A DNA stretch of 64,000 nucleotides from Hexactinellida sp. DTS-2022 (Eukaryota > Porifera > Hexactinellida). Below are positions 11,165-23,703 of the stretch, in pieces; the first letter of the stretch is position 1; every line of letters starts with the position of its first letter. The stretch lies in contig JAPNXP010000013.1 of assembly GCA_028753945.1 (NCBI GenBank), forward strand, positions 930,001 to 994,000, in the 5' to 3' direction. The position numbers and the translations under genes are program-made. The notes beneath the pieces were generated by a model, which was not told the origin of the DNA, made no database searches, and worked only from the letters and a program-made list of their open reading frames with translations.

Positions 11165-11363
11165 CGCCCAGGCATTAGAACCAACTTACCTGATAAGTTT
11201 TTATGAAGAAATGTATTAAGTTAGTAAAGCAAACTGGAATTTCAACTATTCATACTTATAAATACCTGGAAACTCAAAATTGTGGTACTACTAGAATTCA
11301 TGTTGCAACTTCAATACAGTTCATTTCGTTAAATAAGGTAAATTTAATTGAGTATTACAAGTA

Positions 11364-11488
11364 CGGTGGATGCCGGTTATAAGCACATCGTCGGGAACTG
11401 CACTTAATGTGCTTATAACCGGCATAAATTATATAGGGTATATGGCAAATGTTTTCCAACATAGTTTTCTTATATCCGACATTGACTG
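11364..11488. mobile_element. TA-target MITE (GCCGGTTATAAGCACATCG family)
   Basis: 125 bp between TA dinucleotides, starting CGGTGGATGCCGG and ending CGACATTGACTG. A second copy is at 57567-57709 and a partial one near 39845-39912. Confidence 0.7.
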
Positions 11489-11793
11489 TACTTATACCAG
11501 GGGCACAGATCAATAGTCGAGCTATTTAGGGCATCCTAAACGGCACTGTGCGCCGCGGTCGTTTTATATATAAGTGTATGATATGAAGAACAATGCGTTT
11601 GCCTTCAGTAATGACATGAATTGTTAACATCAAGATAATATTATTATCATATACAAATATACGTCAGTTAATGAAACTATTTTCTGTAGAGAGGATACGA
11701 ACCTAACAATCTTACAAAACATAATCCTTTCCAGGCACTATATTTTGGTGTCCAAAACAAAATTGTCGGCACAGCTGTAATTTTAGATTTTTC

Positions 11794-12407
11794 TTCAGGT
11801 AATCATCGCTATAGAGGTGTTAGAACATTTCAGGAAGGTGTTTCAGAAGGTAACAAGTTACAACTCTTAGTGTGTTGGGAGTTTCCTTCTAAGTTTTAAC
11901 CGACTTCATTTCACATATAATCTAATGCCAATTTCATTGATATATAGTGGGTGATGGCCACTGATGGGTCAGAATTTTAAAATGCTCAATTGAAACTTTA
12001 TTTTTATCATGCCTTATCTCCGAAATTAATGATACAGTATTTAATTAATTGTAGTCCAGCGCATAGCCGACCCTTTAAAATGTGATTTTATAAAATTATT
12101 CGAGATTCACCGTATTTACCATATAAAATATAAAATATTTTTATCAAATCACGTTTTACAGGGTCGGTATGTATATGATTATACTCAAGTAGTTGAGTGA
12201 GTCGAAAGAGGGGTCACTATGGGAGACAAGTCCGGCGAACATTATCGGACGTGGGTACTTTGGCGAGCTGTCATGGCCGATATAGACATGTTTCAATTGC
12301 CTCAATATCCAAAAAAGTTCGCCCTACATCAAAGTACACATGTACAAATTTAGTGCTTTTTTTTGTGCCACCGTACTAATGGTATCATTTAATAACTAAT
12401 TTAGATA
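11794..12407. other. Intergenic, no gene seen
   Basis: AT-rich sequence without a supportable exon. A short open frame at 12197-12379 has no recognisable motif and is not called. Confidence 0.4.
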
Positions 12408-13318
12408 CAGTCGTCTCCGCTTAATATAGTCAGGTCGCTTAACATCGATTTTGGAAACGTTGGACCAAAGCACCAAATTTTTATACGTAATCTTTATGAC
12501 CCCGGCATCAAATTTTTCCGCGGCCCCACGACGAACGGATACATTTTCGATGTTATCTTGGACTTTTAAAATTGCGGCTCTCTACTAAATCGCCGGTATT
12601 ACCCCGAACGGCAACTTTCCAAAATCAACTCTGGTCTACTTTTAAAGACCAGATTCGTTGTCCACATGAAATTCCCCGTCGTTTAAGGGGTCACTTGACG
12701 ATAGTTTATCCCTAACAACGCAATAATGTCTCAGGAATGTGACAACATTCCTTTCTCAATATTGTCCTAAACCTACCGAGTGACCCCTTGTTCGACTCCC
12801 AACAGCTATCTGAATCTAGTTATAAACATAGTGACACTCTAAATCGTTATTTGATGCTGTTACGACAATTTCCTTAGTTAGCATTACAGTATATTCTCTC
12901 TAATAGTCCACCACCACCAGTGGGTAAAAGGACCCAGGTGGACTATTAGAGAACATGGACCATTGAAGAATTTAGCCTTAAGTAACATCAAATATACATA
13001 ATATACTAACACACGTTATAGTTAAAGTATAGTAGTCCTCGACTCCTCGGTTAAGGCGTACCACCCTGGGAAACAAGAAAAGGTACCTACTAACTGAGGT
13101 AGGTCTTATCTGTACACATAATCCACAAGTCGAAATACTGACTTGTTTGATGATATAAATACTATGTAGGGCGATGAGATTAAACTATTTAGTTTTAACC
13201 TAGTCACTTAACCCAATTATTAACTGAGTTCTGCTAATAATTTTCTAGAGTACGTACTAACCGATTTAAAATAGAAGTATATTTATTTACTTGGGAATAG
13301 AAATTGGTACGTCTTATC

Positions 13319-13532
13319 CAGGCTTTAATCCAGGAAAAATTTACCGCGCTCCTAGATTTAGTTTGAGCTCGTTAGGTTTTCATTTTGTACGCCTAGATTA
13401 GTCATCTTGTATTAAGTCTATGGGAGCACCTCTCGATATTGTAGACCTAGACTTGATTTTTGCACGCCTAGATAAAAATTCCGCCAAATCACGCTCCTTA
13501 AGGAGCGCCCAGCACGCCTGGATAACACCCTG
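13319..13532. mobile_element. Mutator-like MITE, inverted relative of 5008-5197
   Basis: Starts CAGGCTTTAATCCAGG and ends CCTGGATAACACCCTG, flanked by CGTCTTATC and ACTCTTATC (7/9). Confidence 0.65.
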
Positions 13533-13796
13533 ACTCTTATCAGAGGTACGTCATATCTGAGTACGTATTAACCGAATCATTTATAGTGGATCAGATAGGA
13601 GGAAAAATCGGCTAATAGAGTACGTAGTATCCGAAAGTACGTCTTAAGACTCTTAACCCTACTTCATGCAGCTGCAGGAATACTCAATTTGCTATCGATG
13701 ATTTCGTGAGTGTGTAATTTGTCGGGACCTAGCAGCAATATTTCTAAAAACTCTGTTAAGTTAACTAAAAGATTTTAGAGCTTATGTCCAGTATAT

Positions 13797-14137
13797 CTAT
13801 TATTAAAACTCGATTGTTATTTGTTTGTTTGTGTGTTTGTCCGGATTGTATTAATTAGGGAATCGAAACCGTATTTATAATTAAGATATAAACTAACCTC
13901 CAAATGTTATAATAGGTAAACAAATTAATTAAAATTAAAAATCAACCTATAAGTTAGCTTCCAACGGGTATTATTGGTAAACAAGTTAAAACTATGGAAA
14001 ATGGTAGAAAGGTTTGTTATAACATCCACTACCATTTTGCATGGTAGCAAGGATGATGAGTAAGGCCGCATAGCGACCGTTAACTTGAGGTGTGTAGCAC
14101 CGATCCGTCGCAAAGCGACCGAGACCGAAGGGGGCTC
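13797..14137. repeat. Hairpin-rich interspersed repeat, short copy
   Basis: Begins TATTAAAACTCGATTG, then a TTTG-rich run and TTTGTCCGGATTGTATTAA, and ends GCGACCGAGACCGAAGGG. The same start and end words delimit the longer copy at about 40433-41734. Confidence 0.6.
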
Positions 14138-15700
14138 GTCACCATTACGTGTTAAGTGCCCAGCCTGTTTCTAGCTACACTCAGATCTCTCTAAACGTCC
14201 ACTTCTCTATTTGCCCACCTTAATTAGTTTCAATGTTATTTAAACTAGCGTACACATGGTCACCCTAAGTCCCTAACTACAGATGGACTAGTAAAGACCA
14301 GATTTTATTACGTATTACTTACGTACAGTTCATACTCCCTAATAGTTTATATTGACTCTATATATTCTCGATTATATTTTCTTGTACTAATATACTTTAA
14401 CTATAACGTACGTTAGTATATTATGTATATTTGATGTTACTTAAGGCTAAATTCTTCAATGGTCCATGTTCTCTAATAGTCCACCTGGGTCCTTTTACCC
14501 ACTGGTGGTGGTGGACTATTAGAGAGAATATACTGTAATGCTAACTAAGGAAATTGTCGTAACAGCATCAAATAACGATTTAGAGTGTCACTATGTTTAT
14601 AACTAGATTCAGATAGCTGTTGGGAGTCGAACAAGGGGTCACTCGGTAGGTTTAGGACAATATTGAGAAAGGAATGTTGTCACATTCCTGAGACATTATT
14701 GCGTTGTTAGGGATAAACTATCGTCAAGTGACCCCTTAAACGACGGGGAATTTCATGTGGACAACGAATCTGGTCTTTAAAAGTAGACCAGAATTGATTT
14801 TGGAAAGTTGCCGTTCGGGGTAATACCGGCGATTTAGTAGAGAGCCGCAATTTTAAAAGTCCAAGATAACATCGAAAATGTATCCGTTCGTCGTGGGGCC
14901 GCGGAAAATTTGATGCCGGGGTCATAAAGATTACGTAAAAAATTTGGTGCTTTTGTCCAACGTTTCCCAAAATCGATGTTAAGCGACCTGACTAATAGAG
15001 CCACCTCGGGACCAGGTTGTTTTGACACGATTAAGCGGAGAAACCGATTAACCGGTGGCTCTATTAAGCGGAGTTGACTGTATGTAACTTTTAATTTTTG
15101 TATTTTTTAAGGCATCGGATAGATACCCAGGCAAAAAAGCCAACTTACCTGTTTAGTTTTTATGAAATGTGTGTAAAGATAGTAAAGCAAATAGTAGGGC
15201 AGCTTAAGCCCATATTTTGGATGGATGTGGACATCCCGGACCAAAGCACCCAATTTTTTCCACGTACAGACCATTGCTTGGGCACTCGATTTTTGGTAGG
15301 ATCCACTTCCGCCGGATACATTATGACCTCCATCATGCATTTTCAAAATGGTCACTTTAATATTATTCGGACAAAGTCCGCATTCACGAACTCATGTCAA
15401 ATGACATCGTATAAGGTTATTATATGCATAGTCGTTATCAGAACAGTGTGCGCTGTTGAAAGATGGGTCACTCGGTAGGGTTGCTATCATTTTTTGAGAA
15501 TGGAATGTTCAACATTCCACCGTTGTCAAGGAAACTTTTTTAATCTAATATGGTCATGTGACCCCTCTAATTAACGGAAATTCCATGCTGATTACAAATA
15601 TCCTATTTCTTGATTGGATTAAGTATCACTTTAAAAGTTATATTACATTTGGTGGTTCCCAGGAGCACCAAAGAATCTGCTAGAGAAAAGAGTGGTAAAG

Positions 15701-15936
15701 CAAGGTTGTAACCTCTCGAACCGAATATCAGTATTCATGAATAGTTGCCCTACCGAATACGAATTTTCGGTTGAGTAACCGAATACGAATACTGATATCA
15801 GGTTGAGTAACCAAATACGAATACTGATATCAGGTTGGCAACCAAATTTCAACTATTCGGCAAATAATATTCGGTTCAACCAAATATATCAGTATTCGGG
15901 TTCAACCAAATATATCAGTATTCGGTTTCAACCTTG
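15701..15936. mobile_element. hAT-type MITE with CCGAATA repeats
   Basis: 236 bp, CAAGGTTGTAACC at the left and its near inverse at the right, flanked by TGGTAAAG (15693-15700) and AGGTAAAG (15937-15944). Inside are repeated ACCGAATAC and TACTGATATCAGGTT words. Confidence 0.7.
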
Positions 15937-16079
15937 AGGTAAAGGTATTCGAAGAAAGGTTGCTAGTAAGAATAAGCTCCCAAGAAATTGTGCTGATTTC
16001 TACGTGATCCAACTAATAAACAAGAACTGTTTGCATTTCTTTCCAACAAGATTGTCAATGTGAATTGTCCCGGAGGCAA

Positions 16080-17370
16080 ATAAATAATCATCACGACTGG
16101 TGCCACAGCTATTCTTCGAGGATTTGATCGTTCTATTGCACGATGTGATCATGGGGAAGATGACACCAGACTGCTGATCCATTTACAGAATGCCCTTCTC
16201 AATAGCTGTAGTGCGCACAATTGACACGGATGTAGTATTGGTGATCCTTGTTGGAAAGTTACACCACTTGATACCATAAGCAAAGATGTGAACATTTGGG
16301 TTAGCTTTGGTACAGGAAAGAACTTTTACATACTATAATATCAATGCTATCTACGAAGAACTAGGAAGGGAGAAATCTCTGGCCCTTCCTGTTTAGCATT
16401 GTTTCACTGGATGTGATACTACATCTGCATTCTTTGGGAGAGGCAAGAAGTCAGCATGGGATGCATCGAACTGTTATCATGATGTGACAGTTGCCTTTAC
16501 CTACATGGTACTCAACCCAGTGGTGTTTTGCCAAAAAAAGAAGTGGGGGGCGCTCCCTTTTCAAATTAAGCATTTTCTTAGAAAACATAGGTGAAAACGG
16601 CCCCAATAATGAATTCTATAGATAACTGATAGGAAGGAGCGCCCCCCCTGGGATATAAGCGCCCCCCCCTAGCGAAATAAGTGGGGGGGGGGCGCCCCCC
16701 CCCGAGCCCCCCCAAAACATCACTGACTCAACCCTTATACAAAAGTAGAATTCGATGTTCAGCATTTCCAGCTGGTGGAACGATGCACCTTATTCTTTAT
16801 GATAAAGCAAGTAATTTGCAGTATGTGGATGAAGCAAGAAAAAAAATTGTTTATCAGGAGAAAACAATGGAGAGAATACCGCTTACCCGGGCTGCACTAC
16901 TACAACAATCAAAACGAGTTGCATATCAGTCTGGAATATGGTGCACTAGTGAGCAAATTGAACAACGGGTACCTACTCCAGAAGGTTGGGGCTGAACCAG
17001 AAATGTAGCAGTCCGGAAATTTCATGGACCGGACCGGACAATAAGGATTTTTTTCTGGACAGTCAGGACCGGTCCAGACCGTATGATCAAAATATTGGAT
17101 TGGAAATAGCTGGTCCAGACCGCACTTGAAAGTAAGCAGCCCAAACCGACATGAGACCGGTCGGTCCGGTCTTGATGATAAAACCCAATCATTGGTTCCT
17201 GTATGGAACAGTTTACCTGTGGGCTGTGGCTTCAAAGGCATGCAGTGAATTAATAAAATGTAGCTTCAAGAGTAGAAGTGACTGTGGCGGTAGATGCGCG
17301 TGCAGAAAAGCGCGTTGGAAATGCACAGAATTTTGTAGTTGTAACTGTGAGAAGCAATATTTTAGTGTCA
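16080..17370 (+). pseudogene. Transposon-borne PIN/FEN-like plus Cys-rich protein, decayed
   Basis: Pieces in different frames: DDTRLLIHLQNA near 16160, VVRTIDTDVVLVIL near 16210, HCFTGCDTTSAFFGRGKKSA near 16395-16455, a segment ERIPLTRAALLQQSKRVAYQ at 16870-16930, and a cysteine cluster GGRCACRKARWKCTEFCSC at about 17285-17345. This order (acidic DTR/DTDV blocks, GCDTTSAF, a helical ALLQ..KR block, then a CXC-like cluster) is familiar from large families of uncharacterised invertebrate proteins; reading the first part as a PIN/FEN nuclease-like fold is inference. Its position between TIRs ties the family to a TA-target transposon. Stops and frame changes make this copy inactive. Confidence 0.65.
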
Positions 17371-17901
17371 TGGTACGAACCATAATTTTAGCAGTCTTCA
17401 CACAATTCTCACTTTATTACTTTTAGTAACTAATCATTAACCTCTAAATGTAATCTAACTTTTAAAGTGATATTTAATCCAATCTAGAAATAAGATATTC
17501 GTAATCAGCATGGAATTTCCGTTAATTAGAGGGGTCACATGACCATATTAGATTAAAAAAGTTTCCTTGACAACGGTGGAATGTTGAACATTCCATTCTC
17601 AAAAATGATAGCAACCCTACCAAGTGACCCATCTTTCGACAGCGCACACTGTTCTGATAACGACTATGCATATAATAACCTTATACGATGTCATTTGACA
17701 TGAGTTCGTGGATGCGGACTTTGTCCGAATAATATTAAAGTGACCATTTTGAAAATGCATGATGGAGGTCATAATGTATCCGGCGGAAGTGGATCCTACC
17801 AAAAATTGAGTGCCCAAGCAAATGGCTGTACGTGGAAAAAATTGGGTGCTTTGGTCCGGGATGTCCACATCCATTAGCAGCCTAGCTAATCTGCCCTACT
17901 A

Positions 17902-18538
17902 AAAGTAGAATCCAACTATTCATACTTATAACTACTGGGCATCTCAATATTATGGTTCTATTTCAAATAAACGTTCAGTTCTGGTAGTATGGATTCCTTT
18001 ATAATTATCCCATACTATGCGTTTCGCTTGCTAGGTATCGACACAATAGCAAATGTTATGTAATTTTAGACTACTACCTTCCATTATTATTGAGTAAATA
18101 TGCTATAAATAATAACTTTAATGATTACGTCATCATTAATTAATGATAACCAAAATTATGTGGCGCTAACAAATCCAGATTTTTATCTCGTAGTGGTTGT
18201 GATTTATTGAATTTTCGCGCTTCTCAAATGTGAGAATTACTTCATAACTTTGGGAAGAGTTTTTTGCTGAATGGAGAAGTTTGGAGAGTGTCAAGTCTAC
18301 TAAATCATTTCTGATTCTAATTAAAGAATAACCCTCTTGACAAGTTAATTATCTTAACCAGTTCACGCCCGTAGCAAGCCAATTATTATTGGTGCGGCAA
18401 AGTAATGTCACGTTATTGACTTGAAAATATCTATGAGTCTTTGTCCTTTATCCACTCTTATACTCTCTGTTTGAATTTACTCACCTATGCCGCATCTATA
18501 CCATCAATGCCACCTTATACCACACCTATGGCTGTGGG
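17902..18538. other. Intergenic, flank of a disrupted repeat
   Basis: 17902-17990 is the right half of the repeat interrupted by the 15194-17899 element (compare 11220-11290). The rest is AT-rich with no gene seen. Confidence 0.5.
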
Positions 18539-18658
18539 CAGTGGCGGCGCTAGCCAGCCGCCACTGGTGGGGTACAGGCTATTAAACTGGGGTACACTTC
18601 TACACTTAAATTCAGGTGGGGTACAGGCCCCACCTGGCCCACCCTCGCGCCGCCTCTG
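18539..18658. mobile_element. 120-bp hAT MITE (CAGTGGCGGCG family)
   Basis: CAGTGGCGGCGCTAGCC at the left, CGCCGCCTCTG at the right, flanked by GCTGTGGG and GTTGTGGG (7/8). A related copy is at 36576-36680 and a lone left end at 63264. Confidence 0.8.
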
Positions 18659-19019
18659 GTTGTGGGTGACTTAAATGTTGTGCCCGAATATGTTTGCATA
18701 TTGTTTGTGTATTCATTTGCTTAAATATAATTTATTTTCAACGAATAATTTATTTCGAAATTACTAGGGAATATTTCTTTCTACTAATAGTGGAAATTTA
18801 AATTACAATTCGGTTTCTCGCCACGGTTAACTGGTTAACCGCCCATCCTACTCAATATAATAATTCCTTCATAAAATTGATTATACTACAGAATAAGACT
18901 AAATTGTATAAAGTATAACCGCATAAGTATTTTAACTGATATATTACGTGCTTTAGGTAATTTAAATCAATGTTGTCTAATAAAATTTATTAAGAGGCAA
19001 TGAGAAATGGATTTAGGAC

Positions 19020-19147
19020 TGTTTCATGCTATTTTCACCCATATGCTAATTTCACCCAAACCATGGATATTCTATATCTATGCTGTTTTCACCCACGTGT
19101 TAAATCACTACACTGTCCTTTTAATGTTTCACTAACTTGTTGATGAT
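19020..19147 (+). repeat. Ginger1 left TIR with three transposase-site-like words
   Basis: Contains TGCTATTTTCACCCA (19027-19041), TGCTAATTTCACCCA (19044-19058) and TGCTGTTTTCACCCA (19081-19095). Their repetition within the TIR suggests subterminal binding sites for the transposase (inference). Confidence 0.85.
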
Positions 19148-19258
19148 TTGTTTACAATGGTGTTATACACATTTAATATTTATACACAATTCCTATGAAA
19201 TGAAATAGTCCTAATAAATTATTATCCCTTCAATTAAATTAATCGATTGTTTTGTCCA

Positions 19259-22200
19259 ATGGAGATTGAATTTTACGATTCTTTGTTTAAATATTTGAAT
19301 GATAATATAATCCCCGTACGAGTTCTTGAAGCAAGTTCCAGATATTCTGTGAAGAATTATAGAGCTATGGCAGCAGGTTATATGACAAAAGAAAATTCTA
19401 TTTATAAGGTAAGGATTTCAAATCAGCATTACAACCAAGCAAACAAAAATTATTGTTCAAAATTAATTAATTTCGGTTCATTTAGCTAAAAATCAATGGC
19501 GTAGCCAACGTAGCTCCCGAATTATAATAATATTTTATTATAATTCTGTATTTTTAAGATATTTGAAATAATTTATCAAAGCAAAGCCAAGTATGGCACC
19601 GCGCCACCGCCGTGGGAAATTTCTAACTAAGTCACTGCTAAGAATATAGAATTTCACATATAATTTAGTATTTACATATACACCTGTAGATCAAGAAAAA
19701 TGATGCAGAAACTAAGTTCTTAAAATGTGCTAAGAAACATGAAGTACAAGAATTACTGAAAACATTCCATGATATGTCTGGTCACGATGGCATCAACTCG
19801 ACGTTCTGCAACATTACTAGTGAATTTTACTGGAAAGGAATGTCAAAAGATGTTAAAGAATATGTGAGTGATATATATATATCATATTATATATATATAT
19901 ATATTTACTACCTCATATGCAACCAGTTTATCCAAACTTTTTGTCATTTTTAAAATCGGCCTGTCTACAGTCTACGTATACTTACAATATAGTAACAAGT
20001 ACTCTACTACCGTATATTTATATGTGAATTATATTTAATAAGTATGTATAACTTATTAATCCATACCTGCCAACCATACGTACAGGGATTCCCTGTACAG
20101 CGCAGTACAGGATTTTAACAATTTTAGCTGTTCTGTATTTATTATATTTGCACAGAGATTTTTAGTTGGAACAAAATTACTGATTGTGAGTCTAATATTA
20201 TCTAAAACAATCTGCACCCCTCAAAATGTAGCATTTTGTTTTGTGTAAATTAACAGTTCCTATTCAAACGTAAAGGGATTCCCTGTCTATATAATTCAAT
20301 GTTTTCTTCTTTCCAAAGTGATTAATTTGATATATGTCAACTTTAACCAATATAAATAACATGATAGTATATCTTGGCATGCATTAACAACAAAATGCAA
20401 TACTTGGTTGGTGTAATTCCTTTTACTATAACTTAAGTGTACATGGATTTATACCTAGCACGAGCGAGCGCAGCGATTGAGAAAAAATGTGGGTAAATAT
20501 ATAAAGAAAATTTAATTAGTAGCCCGTAGGCTAAATTGCACTTTGCATATATACTATATAATATTGCTATTAAAACCATTCCTATATATATGTTATGGGC
20601 AGTATGCGAAATTTGGCATTTTGCATAATGCCCAGGCAATATGCAAATTGCTACAAAAACCAGAATTTTGCATATTGCCTGGGCATTATGCAAAATTCCC
20701 CATTTTGCATATTGCCCATAACATAACACTAGGTACTGTAGATGTAAATTGTTTATGTACTTTTTGTTAAGGTAAAAAATTGTCATTACTGTCAAGTGGA
20801 GGCTTCAATTCCTCGCAATCACGACAGAGAATTACAACCTATCCGCCCTCCAAGTCATCCATGGAAACATTTGGGCATTGATATAATCTCAGATTTTGGA
20901 TCACACAATGATGAATTTAAGCATATTTTTGTCACAGTGTGCTATTTAAGCAAATTCGTTTGTGCCCATGCAATAAGGAGCAAAAGAAGTTCCGAGGTAA
21001 TTTGCAGTCTGAAATCCATATTTCTCGCTTATGGTGTGCCAAACACAATCCAACACGACCAAGGGCCAGAGTTTACTAGCAAGGTAGTTAAACATTTGTG
21101 AGGGTCGTAAGAATACTTACTTGCGATATATTTTGAACTTCTTTTGTCAGATAATATTTTGTATTCTTAACTATGTGTATATATCAACTAGGAATACAGG
21201 AAATTTGCGGAACAACTCAAAATTGATAATCGATCCACGGCACCATACCATCCTCAAGCAAATGGCTTGGTAGAGTCTCACAATAAAATATTGAAAAGGT
21301 AAATACAGTAGAACTCAAAATATACCTAGTTTAGTACGTACTAACTTGTATAAACAAAGTTTGTCAATTTATATGTATCTCTATGTAGTTTCAACTCGGT
21401 TAGTACGTACAGTTGGATAATACGTACTTTTTTACTAACCGAGTACTAACCGAGTTATATTGTAAGTTCAATGTTACGCTTTTAAATAAATCTGTTATAC
21501 CCATTCAATTAATGGAATAAATAAACTATAGAGTGCTAACGAAGATGACAATCCAATCTGGCAAAGGATGGTTTGAACTGCTACCTGCTGCTGTCTTTAA
21601 AATGAATTGTAGTTACAAACGATCGATTAGAACCACTCCACTTAAAATGTTTGGAAGAGAAAGCACCTGTATTAATCTACTCAAATTAATACAGTTTGAT
21701 TCAGTTGAGGAGGAAATCACATCAAGTGAAGGTGAAAATTTGCTAAGTGATGTTGAAGATGGCGATGATTTCACTGATTTTGATGAATCTAATTTCGATG
21801 AAAAAAGGAAAGTTTCACGGAATATAGCCCGAGAAAGCATTCTTCGTGAGCAAACTATTCAAAAACGTATTTTTGATGCAAAGGTCCAGCACAAGAGGTA
21901 TAACTAAGATTATAATATTTTTTAAAAATTACACTCTCTTAAATACATTTTACAACTGTTTTCATTTATAGGCCTAAAATTGAAGAGGATGATCAATTTG
22001 TCATTAGAAACATTCTCAAAGAGAAGAAGATACCGGGTACCAAAAGTCAAACAAAATATCTAGGACCATTTACTGCAGAAAGGGTATCACCTACTTTTAT
22101 CGAATATACTCCAATCAAAATTGGTAAAACCAAAACAAAGAAAATACCAAATCATCTTGCTAAAAAGTATTTTTCAAAGGAAAAGGTTATTACTAATTCT

Positions 22201-23703
22201 TATATTAAAATTTGCCTGTTCACCAGTACACTTATGTTACATCAATATATATTTTATAGAATAATACAGATTCCAAAATAGAACAAACCCCAACTGTTTC
22301 CAAACCACAAGAAAAATACAACTCTGAAATATGGCGATATGGGTTTGAGGAAGAGGAAGTAATTAGACTGCTAGATTTGTTCAAGGTACTGATAATTTAG
22401 CAATGACTTTGAATTATTTGTCTATAATTTGTGTACAAATTAGACTGATTACTACGACCACTGGAAACAAGGAGTCTATTTTTCTAAGCTCCATAAACTA
22501 CTTGATGGCGAAAAGACAAAAAAAGGATTCTTCATAGCTGACGGATTGATATGTGATCTTACCAAGGATGTTGGGAGATTGGACATGGTATGAATAAATA
22601 CCATAACAACAATATTTTTATGGATTATAATTTTTATTTTAGTTATTTAATTATCTCTATACATTTCGAGACACATTCAGTATTTTAGAAAAACCTGAAA
22701 TTACCTTTCTCATCACTCTTTTAGAAATCAAAAATTGTAAATTCCTTAATGGAACTCACACAAAGAATGAATCCTACATTGGGGGCAACAGCAACATGTG
22801 ATCATGTCTTAAAAGTTATTTATGGCGTGGTAAGTTAATCATTAAAAGCTATCAGATATAAAATTGTATAATACATGAATTCTCCCTCACATATTACGTG
22901 TGTGTATATTATACGTAATACGCGAATTATGCAACTTAGATTAGATATAACCTTCAAGATTGTGCTTATTAAAGTTGTATTATTTGTAGGCGATGGAATC
23001 TATAAATTTCTCATTCATGGGAAAAGTAGCTCCATTAAACAAGACAGCAGATCCGAATACCAAGATTATACTCCATCATAATCCTACCATAGCTCCTTTG
23101 AATGTGAATTGGCAAATGGACAAATGCTTAAAGCTTGGGATACTCTATAGACAAGCAATTGAACAACCATCAGCACTAGTAGGGTATAAACTACGTGATT
23201 ATCTTCCTTGGCAATATGAAGATATTGAAAAAGATGGGAATTGTTTATTCCGATGTATTTCGAAAATAATTTCTGGGTCTCAAGAGCACTATGCTAAAAT
23301 CCGTGGGGAAATATGCAGATTCATAGCGAAAGATGGGAGAGAGGTATTAAAGTGGTATTTTCATGCTATATCTGAAACTTCATTGAGTTACTTGACACGG
23401 ACTATAATGCAACAAGATAAAGTTTGGGGTAGTGAAGTTGAAATATTTGCTGCTTCTGCAATTTTAGAAACAGATATTTATGTTGCTGTTGAATGTGATG
23501 ACTCTAGCAAAGAATCTTCTTCATATAATATTCCTCAAAAGACCATAAGGTGGCATCGCTACAATGCATCAAACAATTACGATAATTCTTTTGCGATATA
23601 CATTACTAATTTCAAAAAACACTATGAGCCCGTAAGAACATTAATCAATAGTGGATACCCCACATACGCTGAAGACGATCAAAATATTATTTCAATAGAA
23701 TGA
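19259..23703 (+). CDS. Ginger1 transposase: integrase zinc finger, DDE core, GPY/F, OTU protease
   Basis: Ten exons join in phase: 19259-19408, 19690-19863, 20772-21083, 21192-21298, 21532-21897, 21972-22185, 22260-22385, 22444-22587, 22725-22829, 22990-23703, giving about 803 residues; all introns are GT-AG. An integrase zinc finger runs from FHDMSGHDG across an intron to NCHYCQ (HHCC). The catalytic core has WKHLGIDIISDFG, QHDQGPEFTSK and NGLVESHNK for the D, D and E residues. LGPFTAERV is the GPY/F motif of gypsy-type integrases. The last exon has DGNCLFRCI (Asp and Cys of the OTU active site) and KKHYEPV near its end, fitting the catalytic His. The enzyme would cut and rejoin the element's ends; the OTU part would cleave ubiquitin chains. 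The first ATG is taken as the start, but an upstream exon is possible. Confidence 0.9.
20591..20723. repeat. Hairpin MITE inside Ginger1 intron 2
   Basis: Near-perfect inverted repeat beginning TGTTATGGGCAGTATGCG and ending GCATATTGCCCATAACA. The TGT/ACA ends recall the 2364-5848 and 44566-44699 elements, but the 4-bp flanks (TATA, TAAC) do not match. Confidence 0.65.

Larger units (their letters stand above)
9158..11793. mobile_element. Composite TIR element with GCTGTGCCGA ends
   Basis: The left end at 9158 reads GAAAAATCTAAAATTACAGC then TGTGCCGA; the right end at about 11763-11793 is its inverse. Two hAT elements (9554-10241, 10375-11164) and a small MITE (11364-11488) lie between them. 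I see no clear target duplication. Related ends are at 29146 and, as a compact copy, at 63073-63196. The pairing of these two distant ends is an inference. Confidence 0.45.
12408..15080. mobile_element. 2673-bp TA-target element with arms over 600 bp
   Basis: Inverted arms at about 12408-13035 and 14390-15080 are close reverse complements. The outer ends are CAGTCGTCTCCGCTTAATA and TATTAAGCGGAGTTGACTG, each bordered by TA, fitting a Tc1/mariner/pogo-like class. The right arm has about 75 bp (15000-15060) missing from the left arm. The interior has no transposase; it carries a Mutator-like MITE (13319-13532) and a hairpin-rich repeat (13797-14137). Blocks in the arms (GACCAAAGCACCAAATTTT, GGTCACTCGGTAGG) are shared with the elements at 15194-17899 and 59967-62325. 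Confidence 0.85.
15194..17899. mobile_element. 2706-bp TA-target TIR element carrying a decayed PIN-like/CXC gene
   Basis: The ends are GTAGGGCAGCTTAAGCCC and GCTAATCTGCCCTAC, each next to TA. The arms (about 450 bp, 15194-15650 and 17440-17899) are reverse complements. The flanks match an uninterrupted paralogous repeat at 11210-11260, which verifies the insertion. A second copy is at 59967-62325. The interior holds the gene remnant at 16080-17370 and extra insertions: a 236-bp MITE (15701-15936), a G/C-rich block (16530-16730) and a CCGGTCCAGAC-rich block (about 17010-17170). Confidence 0.85.
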
